In this document: positions 7,446-15,534 of the stretch, piece by piece
How positions within the stretch are numbered: the stretch's first letter is position 1
How the letters are laid out: every line of letters begins with the position of its first letter
Assembly: GCA_018241995.1 (NCBI GenBank)
Contig: JAFECT010000013.1
Coordinates: forward strand, 124,001-188,000
Reading direction: 5' to 3'
From: Pseudomonadota bacterium
GTDB taxonomy: Bacteria > Pseudomonadota > Alphaproteobacteria > Caulobacterales > Caulobacteraceae
DNA length: 64,000 bases
Translations under genes and position numbers: made by a program
The notes under the pieces: generated by a model
Seen by the model: the letters and a program-made list of their open reading frames with translations, nothing else
What the model was told of the DNA's origin: nothing
The model's database searches: none

Positions 7446-8024
7446 ATGAACCGCTCGATGAAGACCGTGACCCTGATCGCCGCCGGCGCCGCCGTGCTGG
7501 CCTTGGCCTCCTGCAACAAGAAGAACGATGGCGCGGCGCCCGCCTCGACCCCAGCCGCCGCGCAACCCGGCTCGCCCGAGGCTCCGACCCTGCGCCGCAA
7601 GGCGGGGCTCTGGCGCATGGCCATCTCCAACGGCCAGGCGGTGGTGCAGACCATCGAGATGTGCATCGACGCGGAAACCGACCAGCGCCTGTCGATCATG
7701 GGGACCCAGATGGGCGACGACGCCTGCTCCCAGCACTCCTACGCGCGCCAGCCGGACGGCTCCTGGACCTTCAGCTCGGTCTGCGACATGGGCACGGGCG
7801 GGCGCACGTCTTCGACCGGCACCGCCTCGGGCGACTTCTCGACCCACTATGTGGTGCACGCCGACAGCGTCACCGAGGGCGCGGCCCTGCCGCAGATGAA
7901 CGGCAAGCACTCCTCCACCATCGACTCGACGTGGACCGGCGCCTGCCCCGCCGGTCAGGTGGGCGGCGACATGACCGTGCACGGCATGAAGATCAATGTG
8001 CTGAAGGCGATGAAGGCCCGCTGA
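7446..8024 (+). CDS. DUF3617-type lipoprotein
   Basis: A 192-residue protein with a lipoprotein signal: a basic start, then hydrophobic residues ending in L-A-S-C, so Cys near residue 22 would be lipidated. An alanine/proline linker follows, then a DUF3617 domain beginning R-K-A-G-L-W-R-M, with paired cysteines (E-M-C-I-D, D-D-A-C-S, V-C-D-M-G, G-A-C-P-A) likely disulfide-bonded in the periplasm. ATG 7446 or ATG 7458 could start it, and both keep the signal. No enzyme function is known for the family. Confidence 0.82.
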   Translation: MNRSMKTVTLIAAGAAVLALASCNKKNDGAAPASTPAAAQPGSPEAPTLRRKAGLWRMAISNGQAVVQTIEMCIDAETDQRLSIMGTQMGDDACSQHSYARQPDGSWTFSSVCDMGTGGRTSSTGTASGDFSTHYVVHADSVTEGAALPQMNGKHSSTIDSTWTGACPAGQVGGDMTVHGMKINVLKAMKAR

Positions 8025-8030
8025 GGCCTT

Positions 8031-8079
8031 GGAGCATGTCAGGAAAAGTGGGACGCGCTTTTCCGCCCGGACATGCTCC
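8031..8079. repeat. Nested palindromic intergenic repeat (RIME-like)
   Basis: GGAGCATGTC (8031-8040) and GACATGCTCC (8070-8079) are perfect 10-bp inverted arms. Inside them GGAAAAG (8042-8048) pairs with CTTTTCC (8058-8064). The layout and bases (AGCATG...GGAAAAGTGG...CTTTTCC...CATGCTC) resemble the small palindromes scattered in intergenic DNA of many alphaproteobacteria. It lies just past the stop of the lipoprotein gene, between convergent genes, where it could also act as a hairpin terminator or mRNA end stabiliser. Confidence 0.75.
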
Positions 8080-8108
8080 ACACTGAAAACGAGGGCCTTC
8101 AGCCCGGC

Positions 8109-8537
8109 TCAGGCGCTCTTGCCCGACGCTGGAAGGCTCTCGTCGGCGGCGCGATTGTCGAGCAGACGGAGCAAGCCGATCACGCCCGAGACGTGGAACC
8201 ATATGCCCACGACGGTCAGATAGACGCCGATCCCGAGCCAGAAGAGCAAGCCGAGCCCCAGGATCGGCAGCAATATCGTGCCGACCACGGCCAGGAGCAC
8301 CACGCCGCCGATCACCCAGGCCAGGGTCAGCCAGAACAGGCGGATTTCCTTGTCGAGGTGGGTGCGCACCCAGGGTGCGGCGCGGCCTCGCGCCAGATAG
8401 GCGATGATCAGCCCGGCCAGGCCCAGCGTGCCCACCGTGGGCCAGGAGACCAGATAGAGCGCATAGACCGCCAGGGCCTCGATCTTGCCCTCGTTGGGTG
8501 AGGGCGAAGCGGGTGGCGGCGTCTGTTGCAGGCTCAC
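8109..8537 (-). CDS. DUF4870-like small membrane protein
   Basis: A 142-residue protein with a proline/serine-rich start (TPPPASPSPNEGK), then three or four hydrophobic segments typical of DUF4870 proteins (V-Y-A-L-Y-L-V-S-W, W-V-R-T-H-L-D-K-E-I-R-L-F-W, a long V/L/I stretch near 85-125). GTG at 8537 is the start: it lies 2 bp after the stop of the upstream gene. A start further upstream would put out-of-character residues at the N-terminus. The two genes are paralogous and co-transcribed. Function unknown. Confidence 0.72.
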   Translation of the reverse strand: MSLQQTPPPASPSPNEGKIEALAVYALYLVSWPTVGTLGLAGLIIAYLARGRAAPWVRTHLDKEIRLFWLTLAWVIGGVVLLAVVGTILLPILGLGLLFWLGIGVYLTVVGIWFHVSGVIGLLRLLDNRAADESLPASGKSA

Positions 8538-8539
8538 GC

Positions 8540-9253
8540 TCAGACCAGCCAGGTGCGGTAGTTGCGGATCGGCTCGCCGCGGCGCAGGCGGCCCATGCCG
8601 ATGGTGGCCCGCGTCACGAACCAGGCCACGCCGACCACCACCACCAGCCACCAGATGGCGGTGCCGGCCATGAACACGCCCTGGGCCGGCAGATAGTCGC
8701 CCAAGACCTCGCTGAGCACCGCGATCAGCACGGCGAAGACCGAGATCCAGATGCTGCGCAGCATGAACAGGTAGTGCGAACGCAGCCACTCCGGCGCCCG
8801 GTCCTTGGCCATCCAGGCCAGCACCGCGGCGATCAGGGCCGGCACGCCCAGACCCAGCGGAGCGATGATCATCAACAGATAGCAGGTGGTCGGCGCCAGG
8901 CGGTCGCCCAGCCCCTCGACCGAGCGCCCCTCGAACACCGCGTCGAAGTCGCCCTTGCCGTAGGGATTCTCCGGCTCCTTGCGCCGCCGGCCGATGGTCT
9001 GGGACGGTGGCGGGGGGGGCGGAGGCGCCAGGGGCGGCAACGGCTCCGTCGGCGGAGGCGGCGGCGCGACCGGAGGGGGCGGAGGCGGCAGCGGCGGAGG
9101 CGCCTCGACCACCGGCGGCGGAGCGGGCGCCAGCGGCTCATGCGGCGGCGCCGCGGCGGGCTCGCTGGAGAGGGGCGGCAGTGGCGCGGCCGGCGGGACG
9201 TCGACCCGTGGCGGCTCGGGCGTCTCGCCCGTGGGCTCGTGCGGGTCGCTCAT
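8540..9253 (-). CDS. DUF4870-like membrane protein with a long proline-rich N-terminus
   Basis: A 237-residue protein. Residues 1-90 are almost all proline, alanine and glutamate with runs of six or seven prolines, so they are disordered or polyproline helix. Residues 110-230 hold the DUF4870-like membrane core (L-A-P-T-T-C-Y-L-L-M-I-I, R-S-H-Y-L-F-M-L-R-S-I-W-I, two further helices) and end in R-L-R-R-G-E-P-I-R-N-Y-R. There is no signal peptide, so the proline arm should face the cytoplasm. It is the first of two paralogues in tandem. Confidence 0.75.
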   Translation of the reverse strand: MSDPHEPTGETPEPPRVDVPPAAPLPPLSSEPAAAPPHEPLAPAPPPVVEAPPPLPPPPPPVAPPPPPTEPLPPLAPPPPPPPSQTIGRRRKEPENPYGKGDFDAVFEGRSVEGLGDRLAPTTCYLLMIIAPLGLGVPALIAAVLAWMAKDRAPEWLRSHYLFMLRSIWISVFAVLIAVLSEVLGDYLPAQGVFMAGTAIWWLVVVVGVAWFVTRATIGMGRLRRGEPIRNYRTWLV

Positions 9254-9316
9254 GGTCTGCTCTCGGGTCCTGCGCGCAAAGGTCGCCCAAGGGTTAGCCC
9301 AATCGGGCCTTGCGGG

Positions 9317-9712
9317 CTAGCCGCGCGTCAGCACCGTCTCCACGCCTGCAGCCTCGGCGCCGGCCAGGGCCTCGGGCTTTTCGACACGCACGCGGACGCG
9401 GCGCACGCGCGGATCGTCGAGGCAGGCGCGGGCCAGGCGGTCGACATAGTCCTCGACCAGTTCGATGTGGCCTTCCGCGGCGATGGCGCGGGCGCGGGTG
9501 ACGATGCGCTCGTAGTTGACCGTGTCGGCCAGGGTGTCGATGCGGCGGGGAAAGAGGCTGAGCTCCACGTCCACCACCAGGGGCTGGGCGCGGCCGCGTT
9601 CGTGCGGATGGACCCCGATCTCGGCGGCGATCTTCAGGCCCCGCACGAAGACGCTGAGGCTCTCGCGGCGGAAGCCGGCGTCAGGCACGGGCTCGGGCGT
9701 CGGCATGACCAT
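9317..9712 (-). CDS. folB: Dihydroneopterin aldolase
   Basis: A 131-residue FolB: V-R-G-L-K-I-A-A-E-I-G-V-H-P-H-E-R near residues 23-39 holds the family's conserved glutamate and the strand that binds the pterin. V-N-Y-E-R-I and the terminal V-R-V-E-K-P-E-A-L, with the catalytic lysine, are intact. It converts dihydroneopterin to 6-hydroxymethyl-dihydropterin in folate synthesis. It overlaps the upstream SDR gene by one base (its ATG shares the last stop base), so the two are coupled, and a pteridine link for the SDR is likely. Confidence 0.92.
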   Translation of the reverse strand: MVMPTPEPVPDAGFRRESLSVFVRGLKIAAEIGVHPHERGRAQPLVVDVELSLFPRRIDTLADTVNYERIVTRARAIAAEGHIELVEDYVDRLARACLDDPRVRRVRVRVEKPEALAGAEAAGVETVLTRG

Positions 9713-10455
9713 CAGGGCTCGATCACATCGGGGGTGCGCCAGCCCAGGTGCTGGCCGCCGTCGACGGCGATCATCTGGCCGGTCGTGGAGCGGGCGTCAA
9801 CGAGGTAGAGCACCGCGCGGGCGATGTCCTCGGGCGTGGAGCGGCGCTCCAACGGCACGGCGGCGGCCTCGGCGTCGAACTCGCCGGGCTTCTGGTGGAT
9901 CGAGGGCAGGGTCGGGCCGGGGCCGACGGCGTTGACGCGGATTTTCGGCGCCAGGGCCTGGGCCAGCATGCGGGTGGCGAACCACAGCCCGGCCTTGGAG
10001 ACCGCATAGCTGAAGAACTGCGGCGTGGGCTTCCACACCCGCTGGTCGGTCAGATTGACGATCGACGAGCCCTCCGGCGCCTGGGCGGCGAAAGCCTGGG
10101 CCAGGGCCAGGGGGGCATAGAGGTTGGTCGCGATCTGGGCGTCGAAATGCTCGCGCGACAGGGTCTCGATGCGATCGTCCAGGAACAGGGAGGCGTTGTT
10201 GACCAGGAGCGAGATCGGCCCCAGCGCTTCAGCGGCGCGGGCGATCAGGCTGCGGGTCTCGGCGTCGTCGGTCAGGTCGGCCTTCAGCGCCGACGCCTTG
10301 CGTCCCTTGGCGCGGATCTCCGCGGCGACGGCCTCGGCTTCGGGGGCCGAGCTGCCGTAGTGCACCGCCACGTCGAAGCCGGCGTCGGCCAGGGCCAGGG
10401 CGATGGCGCGGCCGATGCGTTTGCCGGCGCCGGTCACAAGGGCTGCGCGGCTCAT
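9712..10455 (-). CDS. Short-chain dehydrogenase, pteridine-reductase-like (FolM type)
   Basis: A 247-residue classical SDR. The NADPH-binding motif T-G-A-G-K-R-I-G is at 8-15, N-N-A-S at 86-89 and the catalytic pair Tyr150-x-x-x-Lys154. The usual catalytic serine 13 residues before the tyrosine is replaced by Asp137, and the arginine-bearing T-G-A-x-K-R-I-G turn is present. Both features are those of pteridine reductases (PTR1/FolM), which reduce dihydropterins. Its 1-bp overlap with folB supports that role. It overlaps the exchanger gene upstream by 4 bp. General SDR identity is certain; FolM-type activity is probable. Confidence 0.85.
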   Translation of the reverse strand: MSRAALVTGAGKRIGRAIALALADAGFDVAVHYGSSAPEAEAVAAEIRAKGRKASALKADLTDDAETRSLIARAAEALGPISLLVNNASLFLDDRIETLSREHFDAQIATNLYAPLALAQAFAAQAPEGSSIVNLTDQRVWKPTPQFFSYAVSKAGLWFATRMLAQALAPKIRVNAVGPGPTLPSIHQKPGEFDAEAAAVPLERRSTPEDIARAVLYLVDARSTTGQMIAVDGGQHLGWRTPDVIEP

Positions 10456-11369
10456 CCCCCGACCTTCAGGAAGGCGACCAGGAACGCGAGATACATGACC
10501 ATGCCGACCGCCGGCGCCGCGCGCGGCAAGGGCTTGGAGCGCAGAGCCAGGACCAGCAGCAGGACGGCCGAAACCGCCACCGCCACCAGGGGCGCGCGCA
10601 GGAAGGATTCCGCCACGGCGATGGGATGCACCAGGGCTGCGGCGCCCAGCGCCCCGAACAGCACCAGCGACACGCCGACCAGGACGTTCAGCAGGGCCTG
10701 CGGGCCCTCTTTGCGGCGCACCGCCGAGACGGCGGCCACGATCTCCGGCAGCGCGGCGCCCAGGCCCAGCGCCGCCAAGCCAATGATCAGGTCGCGATCG
10801 GGCAGGCCCACCGACAGGGCCTTCACCTGCTCCATCGCGAGCCAGGTCCCGCCGAGCAGCAGAACCACGCCGAACGCGAACCAGCCGATGGCCGCGGCCG
10901 GGCGGGACGCGCCTTTGGGCTCGCCGGGCTCCCCGACCTCCAGCCGCGAGGCCTGCCAGGCGGCGACCAGGGCGGCGGCCAGCATGATTCCGCCTTCCAC
11001 CCGCCCGATGCTGCCGTCGAAGGCCACGCCGATTAGCACGACGGCGGCCACCGCCGCGATCAGGCCGAAGGCGCCCGTGCCCTTGGGGCGTTCCGAGGTG
11101 TTGGAGGCGGCGATCACCGCCGCGACGAAGGCGTTGGCCGTCAGCGAGCCCGCCACCGCCCCCACCGCCGCGCCCGACAGGCCGATGGAGGAGGCGCGCA
11201 TGGCGAAGGCGTATTCCGGCAGGGCCGAGCAGATCACCGCGCCCAGCGCCGCCATCCCGGCCGCGCCCGCGAACAGTCGACGCGTCCCACGCGTCAGGGC
11301 TTCGCCCCCGGCGAACGCCAGGAGCACGCCAAACACCAGACCGAGGATCGCCAAGACGCCCCCGGCCAT
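10452..11369 (-). CDS. Sodium/calcium exchanger-family membrane protein
   Basis: A 305-residue protein with about ten membrane helices in two inverted halves. The alpha-repeat motifs are recognisable but drifted: C-S-A-L-P-E-Y-A-F-A-M-R in the first half and G-A-A-L-P-E-I-V-A-A-V-S-A-V-R-R-K-E in the second, each with the key P-E dipeptide. The usual 'G-N-V-x-G-S-N' partner of repeat 1 reads G-A-V-A-G-S-L-T-A-N. It is expected to exchange Ca2+ or another cation for Na+ or H+. It is co-transcribed with the SDR and folB, without an obvious functional link. Confidence 0.8.
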   Translation of the reverse strand: MAGGVLAILGLVFGVLLAFAGGEALTRGTRRLFAGAAGMAALGAVICSALPEYAFAMRASSIGLSGAAVGAVAGSLTANAFVAAVIAASNTSERPKGTGAFGLIAAVAAVVLIGVAFDGSIGRVEGGIMLAAALVAAWQASRLEVGEPGEPKGASRPAAAIGWFAFGVVLLLGGTWLAMEQVKALSVGLPDRDLIIGLAALGLGAALPEIVAAVSAVRRKEGPQALLNVLVGVSLVLFGALGAAALVHPIAVAESFLRAPLVAVAVSAVLLLVLALRSKPLPRAAPAVGMVMYLAFLVAFLKVGG

Positions 11370-11373
11370 GGCC

Positions 11374-11454
11374 TTAGTCCAGCCGGCCGAACTCGATGAA
11401 GTTCAGGGCGCCGAGGGCGACGACGAAGACCAGGACGACGAGAATCGCATGCAT
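11374..11454 (-). CDS. Predicted 26-residue membrane peptide
   Basis: A short frame of M-H-A-I-L-V-V-L-V-F-V-V-A-L-G-A-L-N-F-I and six more residues (E-F-G-R-L-D) is a single hydrophobic helix with an acidic tail. It ends 4 bp before the exchanger start. GGAG sits about 10 bp upstream of its ATG. Position and composition suggest a small membrane protein translated ahead of, and perhaps coupled to, the exchanger. Coding status is not proven by sequence alone. Confidence 0.45.
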   Translation of the reverse strand: MHAILVVLVFVVALGALNFIEFGRLD

Positions 11455-11524
11455 GGAAGACGGCTCCGGAAACCGTGGATCGCTTAGCCGCACGGGGCGC
11501 GCGGGGCAAGGGCGTGCGCGTTCA

Positions 11525-11684
11525 CCCCTCCCTCGCCTGCGAGGGAGGGGGGGCACGAAGTGGTGGAGGGTGCGCGTGAAGCGCGCCGCCGGCTCAACGG
11601 CGAACTTGCCCGCCAGCCCAGTCGCGCACCCTCCACCACGCTGCGCGCGATCCCCCCTCGTGAGACGAGGGAGGAGAAACCCTA
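11525..11684. repeat. Composite intergenic palindromic repeat (type A)
   Basis: Three hairpins nest here. CCCCTCCCTCGC/GCGAGGGAGGGG (11525-11536 with 11539-11550) forms the left tip. GTGGTGGAGGGTGCGCG (11560-11576) pairs perfectly with 11623-11639. CCCTCGT/ACGAGGG forms the right tip near 11655-11671. The same arrangement recurs at 43846-43999. It is non-coding and sits between a leftward operon and the VOC gene, ending only 13 bp before that start. Confidence 0.8.
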
Positions 11685-11696
11685 TATCCAGCGACC

Positions 11697-12101
11697 ATGA
11701 GCTTTCTCCTCAACATCGACGTGCCGGACCTGAAGGCGGGGGAACGCTTCTACCGCGAGGCCTTCGGCCTGGAGACCGGCCGCCGGCTGGGGGACGGCGT
11801 GGTCGAACTCCTGGGTTGGCCCGTACCGGTCTACCTGCTCGAAAAGCCCGCCGGCTCGGTAGGGGCGGGCGCCGATCGCCGCCGCTACGAACGGCACTGG
11901 ACGCCGATGCACGCCGATGTGGTCGTGTCCGACATCGAGGCCGCCGTGGCGCGCGCGGTCGGCGCCGGCGCGACGCTGGAGGTCGAGATCGCGACCCACG
12001 CCTGGGGCAGGATCGCCATGCTGGCCGACCCCTTCGGCCACGGCTTCTGCCTGATCCAGTTCCTCGGCCGCGGCTACGACGAGATCGCCCTGCCCGCCTG
12101 A
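11697..12101 (+). CDS. VOC-family (glyoxalase/bleomycin-resistance fold) protein
   Basis: A 134-residue single-module vicinal-oxygen-chelate protein. It opens with F-L-L-N-I-D-V-P-D-L-K-A-G-E-R-F-Y-R-E-A-F-G-L and has H-A-D-V-V-V-S-D-I-E-A-A-V in the middle. It closes with A-M-L-A-D-P-F-G-H-G-F-C-L-I-Q-F, the pattern of the paired beta-alpha-beta-beta-beta units. Metal ligands are plausible (His in M-H-A-D-V and a late acidic residue) but not certain. Substrate unknown. It starts directly after a palindromic repeat. Confidence 0.85.
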   Translation: MSFLLNIDVPDLKAGERFYREAFGLETGRRLGDGVVELLGWPVPVYLLEKPAGSVGAGADRRRYERHWTPMHADVVVSDIEAAVARAVGAGATLEVEIATHAWGRIAMLADPFGHGFCLIQFLGRGYDEIALPA

Positions 12102-12143
12102 AGCCGCCCGTGCTTCGCGCCGCCGGGCGCGCTATCAACGCCC

Positions 12144-12614
12144 ATGATCTGGCGCCGCCGCATCGAGCCTTTCACCCGCCCGCTGTTCTACGCCGCCTCG
12201 CGCGCCGTGCGCGGCATGACGCTCGGGGTGCGGGCCATCGCCACCAACGACGACGGCCACGTGCTGCTGGTCGAGCATACCTATCTGCACGGCTGGCACC
12301 TTCCTGGCGGCGGCGTCGACCGCGGCGAGACGGGCGAACAGGCCGCCGCGCGCGAGCTGCGCGAAGAGGCCGGCATCGAACCGACCGACCGTCCTGTTCT
12401 GCTCTCCGTCCATTCCAACGAGCGCGTGTTCCGCGGCGACCACGTGCTGGTCTATCGCGTCGAGACCTGGCGCGAGGTGGGCGCGCCCCGCCCCGGCGAA
12501 ATCCTGCACGCCCGCTTCTTCCCCCTCGACGCCCTGCCCGAGACCATCACCGCCCCGACCCGGCGCCGCCTGGCGGAGGCGTTCGAGGGCGCGCCGGTCG
12601 ATCCGCATTGGTAG
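12144..12614 (+). CDS. Nudix hydrolase
   Basis: A 156-residue protein with a perfect Nudix box at 56-78: G-x5-E62-x7-R70-E-L-R-E-E-A-G-I. The catalytic glutamates are therefore present and Mg2+-dependent pyrophosphohydrolase activity is expected. The substrate cannot be read from the sequence. The N-terminal 25 residues are basic and aromatic (IWRRRIEPFTRPLFY). It lies 42 bp after the VOC gene on the same strand. Confidence 0.9.
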   Translation: MIWRRRIEPFTRPLFYAASRAVRGMTLGVRAIATNDDGHVLLVEHTYLHGWHLPGGGVDRGETGEQAAARELREEAGIEPTDRPVLLSVHSNERVFRGDHVLVYRVETWREVGAPRPGEILHARFFPLDALPETITAPTRRRLAEAFEGAPVDPHW

Positions 12615-12674
12615 GCGGCGATTGATCCCGCGTGTGATGCGGGCATAGTCCCCGCGTCGAAAGCGGAGGCGGCG

Positions 12675-13079
12675 ATGGCCCACTGGCTGGTGAAATCCGA
12701 ACCCGGAACCTGGTCCTGGGAGCAGCACCGCGCGGCCGGAACCGACTCCTGGACCGGCGTGCGCAACCACCAGGCCAAGGCGCACCTGAACAACATGAAG
12801 CCCGGTGACGGGGTGCTGTTCTACCACTCCGGCGAGGACAAGGCGGTGGTCGGGATCAGCCAGGTTGCGGGCGCGGCCTATCCGGACGCGAGCGACCCGA
12901 CCGGCGCCTTCGTGGCGGTCGACCTGAGGGCGGTGAAGCCGCTGGCGCGGCCGGTGACGCTGAAGGAGATCAAGGCGAACGCGACGCTGGAGGAGATGGT
13001 GCTGGTGAAGAACTCGCGCCTGTCGGTGCAGCCGGTGACCGACGCGGAATGGGCCGAGGTGATAAAACTCGGCTCCTGA
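12675..13079 (+). CDS. EVE domain protein
   Basis: A 134-residue protein made of one EVE (PUA-like) domain. It starts H-W-L-V-K-S-E-P, then W-T-G-V-R-N-H-Q-A-K-A-H-L, G-D-G-V-L-F-Y-H-S-G, and V-G-I-S-Q-V near residue 60. These segments build the pocket that in family members reads modified bases in DNA or RNA. No partner nuclease is adjacent, so the housekeeping stand-alone form is likelier than a restriction role. Confidence 0.9.
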   Translation: MAHWLVKSEPGTWSWEQHRAAGTDSWTGVRNHQAKAHLNNMKPGDGVLFYHSGEDKAVVGISQVAGAAYPDASDPTGAFVAVDLRAVKPLARPVTLKEIKANATLEEMVLVKNSRLSVQPVTDAEWAEVIKLGS

Positions 13080-13138
13080 TCCTTCCCTCCTTGCGGGGGA
13101 AGGTTCGCAGCGGCGCCGAATCCGCCGACCCTCACCTC

Positions 13139-13585
13139 ATGAACCAGTCCGTATTCGCCGTGGTCGCGGCCCTGGTCGGGGGCGTGCTCCTGGCGCTGCA
13201 ACCCCCGACCAACGCCATGCTGGCGCGCGGGGTCGGCTCGACCGTCAATGCGGCGATGATCTCATTCGTGGTCGGCGCCCTGGCGCTGATGGCGGCTGCT
13301 GCAGTCCTCGGAGCCAAGCCGGAGCTGTCTCAAGCCAAAGCCCTGCCCTGGTGGGCCTGGATCGGCGGCGTCTACGGTGCGGTGTTCGTGTTCGCCATCG
13401 CCTATGGCGCGCCGCGGATCGGGGTCGCCGCAGTGCTGACCCTGGCCATCGCCGCGCAGCTGGCCACCGCCGTGGCCGTGGACCACTTCGGCTGGCTGGG
13501 CCTGGCGCGACGGCCGCTCGACTGGACCAAGGCGATCGGCGTGGTGATGGTGTTCGTGGGCGCTCTGCTCGTCCGCAAGGGCTAG
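13139..13585 (+). CDS. DMT-superfamily transporter, YdcZ/DUF606 type
   Basis: A 148-residue protein with five hydrophobic helices. It begins [16 protein letters not shown], and the P-P-T-N-A-M-L-A-R turn is characteristic of DUF606. ATG 13139 is chosen because the upstream in-frame extension would encode a hydrophilic stretch overlapping the EVE gene. A CCTTCCC/GGGAAGG hairpin (13081-13103) lies between EVE and this gene. Such half-size DMT proteins probably work as dimers. Substrate unknown. Confidence 0.82.
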   Translation: MNQSVFAVVAALVGGVLLALQPPTNAMLARGVGSTVNAAMISFVVGALALMAAAAVLGAKPELSQAKALPWWAWIGGVYGAVFVFAIAYGAPRIGVAAVLTLAIAAQLATAVAVDHFGWLGLARRPLDWTKAIGVVMVFVGALLVRKG

Positions 13586-13637
13586 CTCAGGGGCTGAGGC
13601 GCCGCACCTGCTGACGCGCCTCGCGCGCGGCGCCTAT

Positions 13638-15524
13638 ATGATCCGTCCGATGAGCGAGTCTCCCCCTGTCGAAAAGCCGGCCCTGATCGGCGCGGACCTG
13701 ATCCGCGACGAGGCTCGGCGCGCGCCGGAGGGGCCGGGCGTCTATCGCATGCTGGGCGAGGGCGCGGAGGTGCTCTACGTCGGCAAGGCCCGCAGCCTGA
13801 AGAAGCGCGTGATGCAGTACGCGCAGGGCCGCTTCCACACCCAGCGCATCGCCCACATGGTGCACCTGACCCGGGCCATGGAGTTCGTCACGACCTCGAC
13901 CGAGACCGAGGCCCTGCTGCTCGAATCCAACCTGATCAAGCACCTGAAGCCGCGCTTCAACGTGGTGCTGCGCGACGACAAGTCCTTCGCCGAGATCGTG
14001 GTGCGCCGCGACCACCCCGCGCCCCAGATCAAGAAGCACCGCGGGGCCCACACGATCGAGGGCGACTATTTCGGCCCCTTCGCCTCCACCTGGGCGGTGA
14101 ACCGGACGCTCAACACCCTGCAGAAGGCGTTTCTGCTGCGCACCTGCTCCGACAGCGTGTTCGACAGCCGCACCCGCCCCTGCATGCTGCACCAGATCAA
14201 GCGCTGCAGCGCGCCCTGCGTCGACTATGTGACGCCTGCCGAATACGACGCCCTGGTCGGTGAGGCCGAGGCTTTCCTGCGGGGCAAGAGTCGCGAGGTG
14301 ATGGACCGCCTGTCCAAGGAGATGGGCGAGGCTTCCGACGACCTGGACTTCGAGCGCGCCGCGCGCCTGCGAGACCGCATCCGCGCGCTGGCCGCCATCG
14401 CCATGGAGCAGTCGGTCAATCCGGAGACGGTGGACGAGGCCGACGTCTTCGCCGTGCACGCCGAGGGCGGCCAGGCCTGCGTACAGGTGTTCTTCTTCCG
14501 CGCCGGCCAGAACTGGGGCAACTGGGCCTACTTCCCGCGGGTGGACAAGTCCGACGACGAGAGCTCGATCCTGGGCGCCTTCATGGGCCAGTTCTATGAG
14601 AACAAGCCCATCCCGCGCCTGATCCTGTGTTCGCACGCGCCGTCCGAGGCGGTGCTGCTGGCCGACGCCCTGGCGCTGAGGCGCAACCGCAAGGTCGAGA
14701 TCAGCGTGCCGCGCCGCGGCGAAAAGCTGGAGCTGGTCGGCCACGCCCTGACCAATGCGCGCGAGGCCTTAGGCCGCAAGATGTCGGAAAGCTCGGGCCA
14801 GGCCATGCTGCTGAACGGCCTGGCCGAGGCGCTGGGCCTGCCCGGCCCGCCCGAGCGGATCGAGGTCTACGACAACTCCCACATCATGGGGACCAACGCG
14901 ATCGGGGCCATGATCGTGGCCGGGCCGGAAGGTTTCCAGAAGAACCAGTACCGCAAGTTCAACATCCGCTCGCAGGACCTCGTCCCCGGCGACGACTACG
15001 GCATGATGCGCGAGGTGCTGGGCCGGCGCTTCTCGCGCCTGGTCAAGGAGGAGGAAGAGGGCTCGGACCCCATCCGCCCCGACCTTGTGCTGATCGATGG
15101 CGGGTTAGGCCAACTGTCGGCCGTGCAGGAGGTGATGGCGGAGCTCGGCGTCGACGACATCCCCGTCGTGGGTGTCGCCAAGGGCCCGGACCGGGACGCG
15201 GGCCTGGAACGCTTCTTCAAGCCCGGCGAAGCGCCCTTCATGCTCGAGCCCAAGAGCCCGGTGCTCTACTACCTCCAGCGCCTGAGAGACGAGGCCCACC
15301 GCTTCGCCATCGGCACCCACCGCACCAAGCGCAAGATGGACATGACCCGGAGCCCCCTCGACGAGATCGAGGGCGTCGGCGCCAAACGCAAGAAGGCCCT
15401 GCTGCACGCCTTCGGCTCCGCCCGCGGCGTCTCCCGCGCAGCGGTCGCAGACCTGGCCAAGGTGGAAGGCGTCAACGAGGCCATGGCCCAGCGCATCTAC
15501 GACTTCTTCCACCCGAGCCGATAG
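13638..15524 (+). CDS. uvrC: UvrABC excinuclease subunit C
   Basis: A 628-residue UvrC. The GIY-YIG nuclease (G-V-Y-R-M-L-G near 34-40, L-Y-V-G-K-A-R-S-L near 46-54) makes the 3' cut. A UVR helix pair ([15 protein letters not shown]) lies near 236-250. The RNase H-like nuclease for the 5' cut ([16 protein letters not shown]) and two helix-hairpin-helix motifs at the C-terminus complete it. Full length. ATG 13638 or ATG 13650 may start it. Its last 60 bp recur, decayed, at 18200-18259. Confidence 0.96.
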   Translation: MIRPMSESPPVEKPALIGADLIRDEARRAPEGPGVYRMLGEGAEVLYVGKARSLKKRVMQYAQGRFHTQRIAHMVHLTRAMEFVTTSTETEALLLESNLIKHLKPRFNVVLRDDKSFAEIVVRRDHPAPQIKKHRGAHTIEGDYFGPFASTWAVNRTLNTLQKAFLLRTCSDSVFDSRTRPCMLHQIKRCSAPCVDYVTPAEYDALVGEAEAFLRGKSREVMDRLSKEMGEASDDLDFERAARLRDRIRALAAIAMEQSVNPETVDEADVFAVHAEGGQACVQVFFFRAGQNWGNWAYFPRVDKSDDESSILGAFMGQFYENKPIPRLILCSHAPSEAVLLADALALRRNRKVEISVPRRGEKLELVGHALTNAREALGRKMSESSGQAMLLNGLAEALGLPGPPERIEVYDNSHIMGTNAIGAMIVAGPEGFQKNQYRKFNIRSQDLVPGDDYGMMREVLGRRFSRLVKEEEEGSDPIRPDLVLIDGGLGQLSAVQEVMAELGVDDIPVVGVAKGPDRDAGLERFFKPGEAPFMLEPKSPVLYYLQRLRDEAHRFAIGTHRTKRKMDMTRSPLDEIEGVGAKRKKALLHAFGSARGVSRAAVADLAKVEGVNEAMAQRIYDFFHPSR

Positions 15525-15534
15525 GCGACCGAGG

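Noticed and set aside
8998..9150. Possible tandem DNA repeat of GGCGGAGGC units
   Set aside because: It is explained by proline codons on the minus strand within a coding region.
8979..9320. Glycine-rich plus-strand frame that looks like a repeat protein
   Set aside because: It is the reverse complement of the proline-rich arm of the DUF4870-like gene.
10626..11487. Long plus-strand frames antisense to the exchanger
   Set aside because: They lie opposite a clear membrane protein gene and lack any protein-like pattern.
12675..13079. EVE protein as part of a modification-dependent restriction system
   Set aside because: No nuclease or methylase is adjacent and the protein has only the EVE domain.
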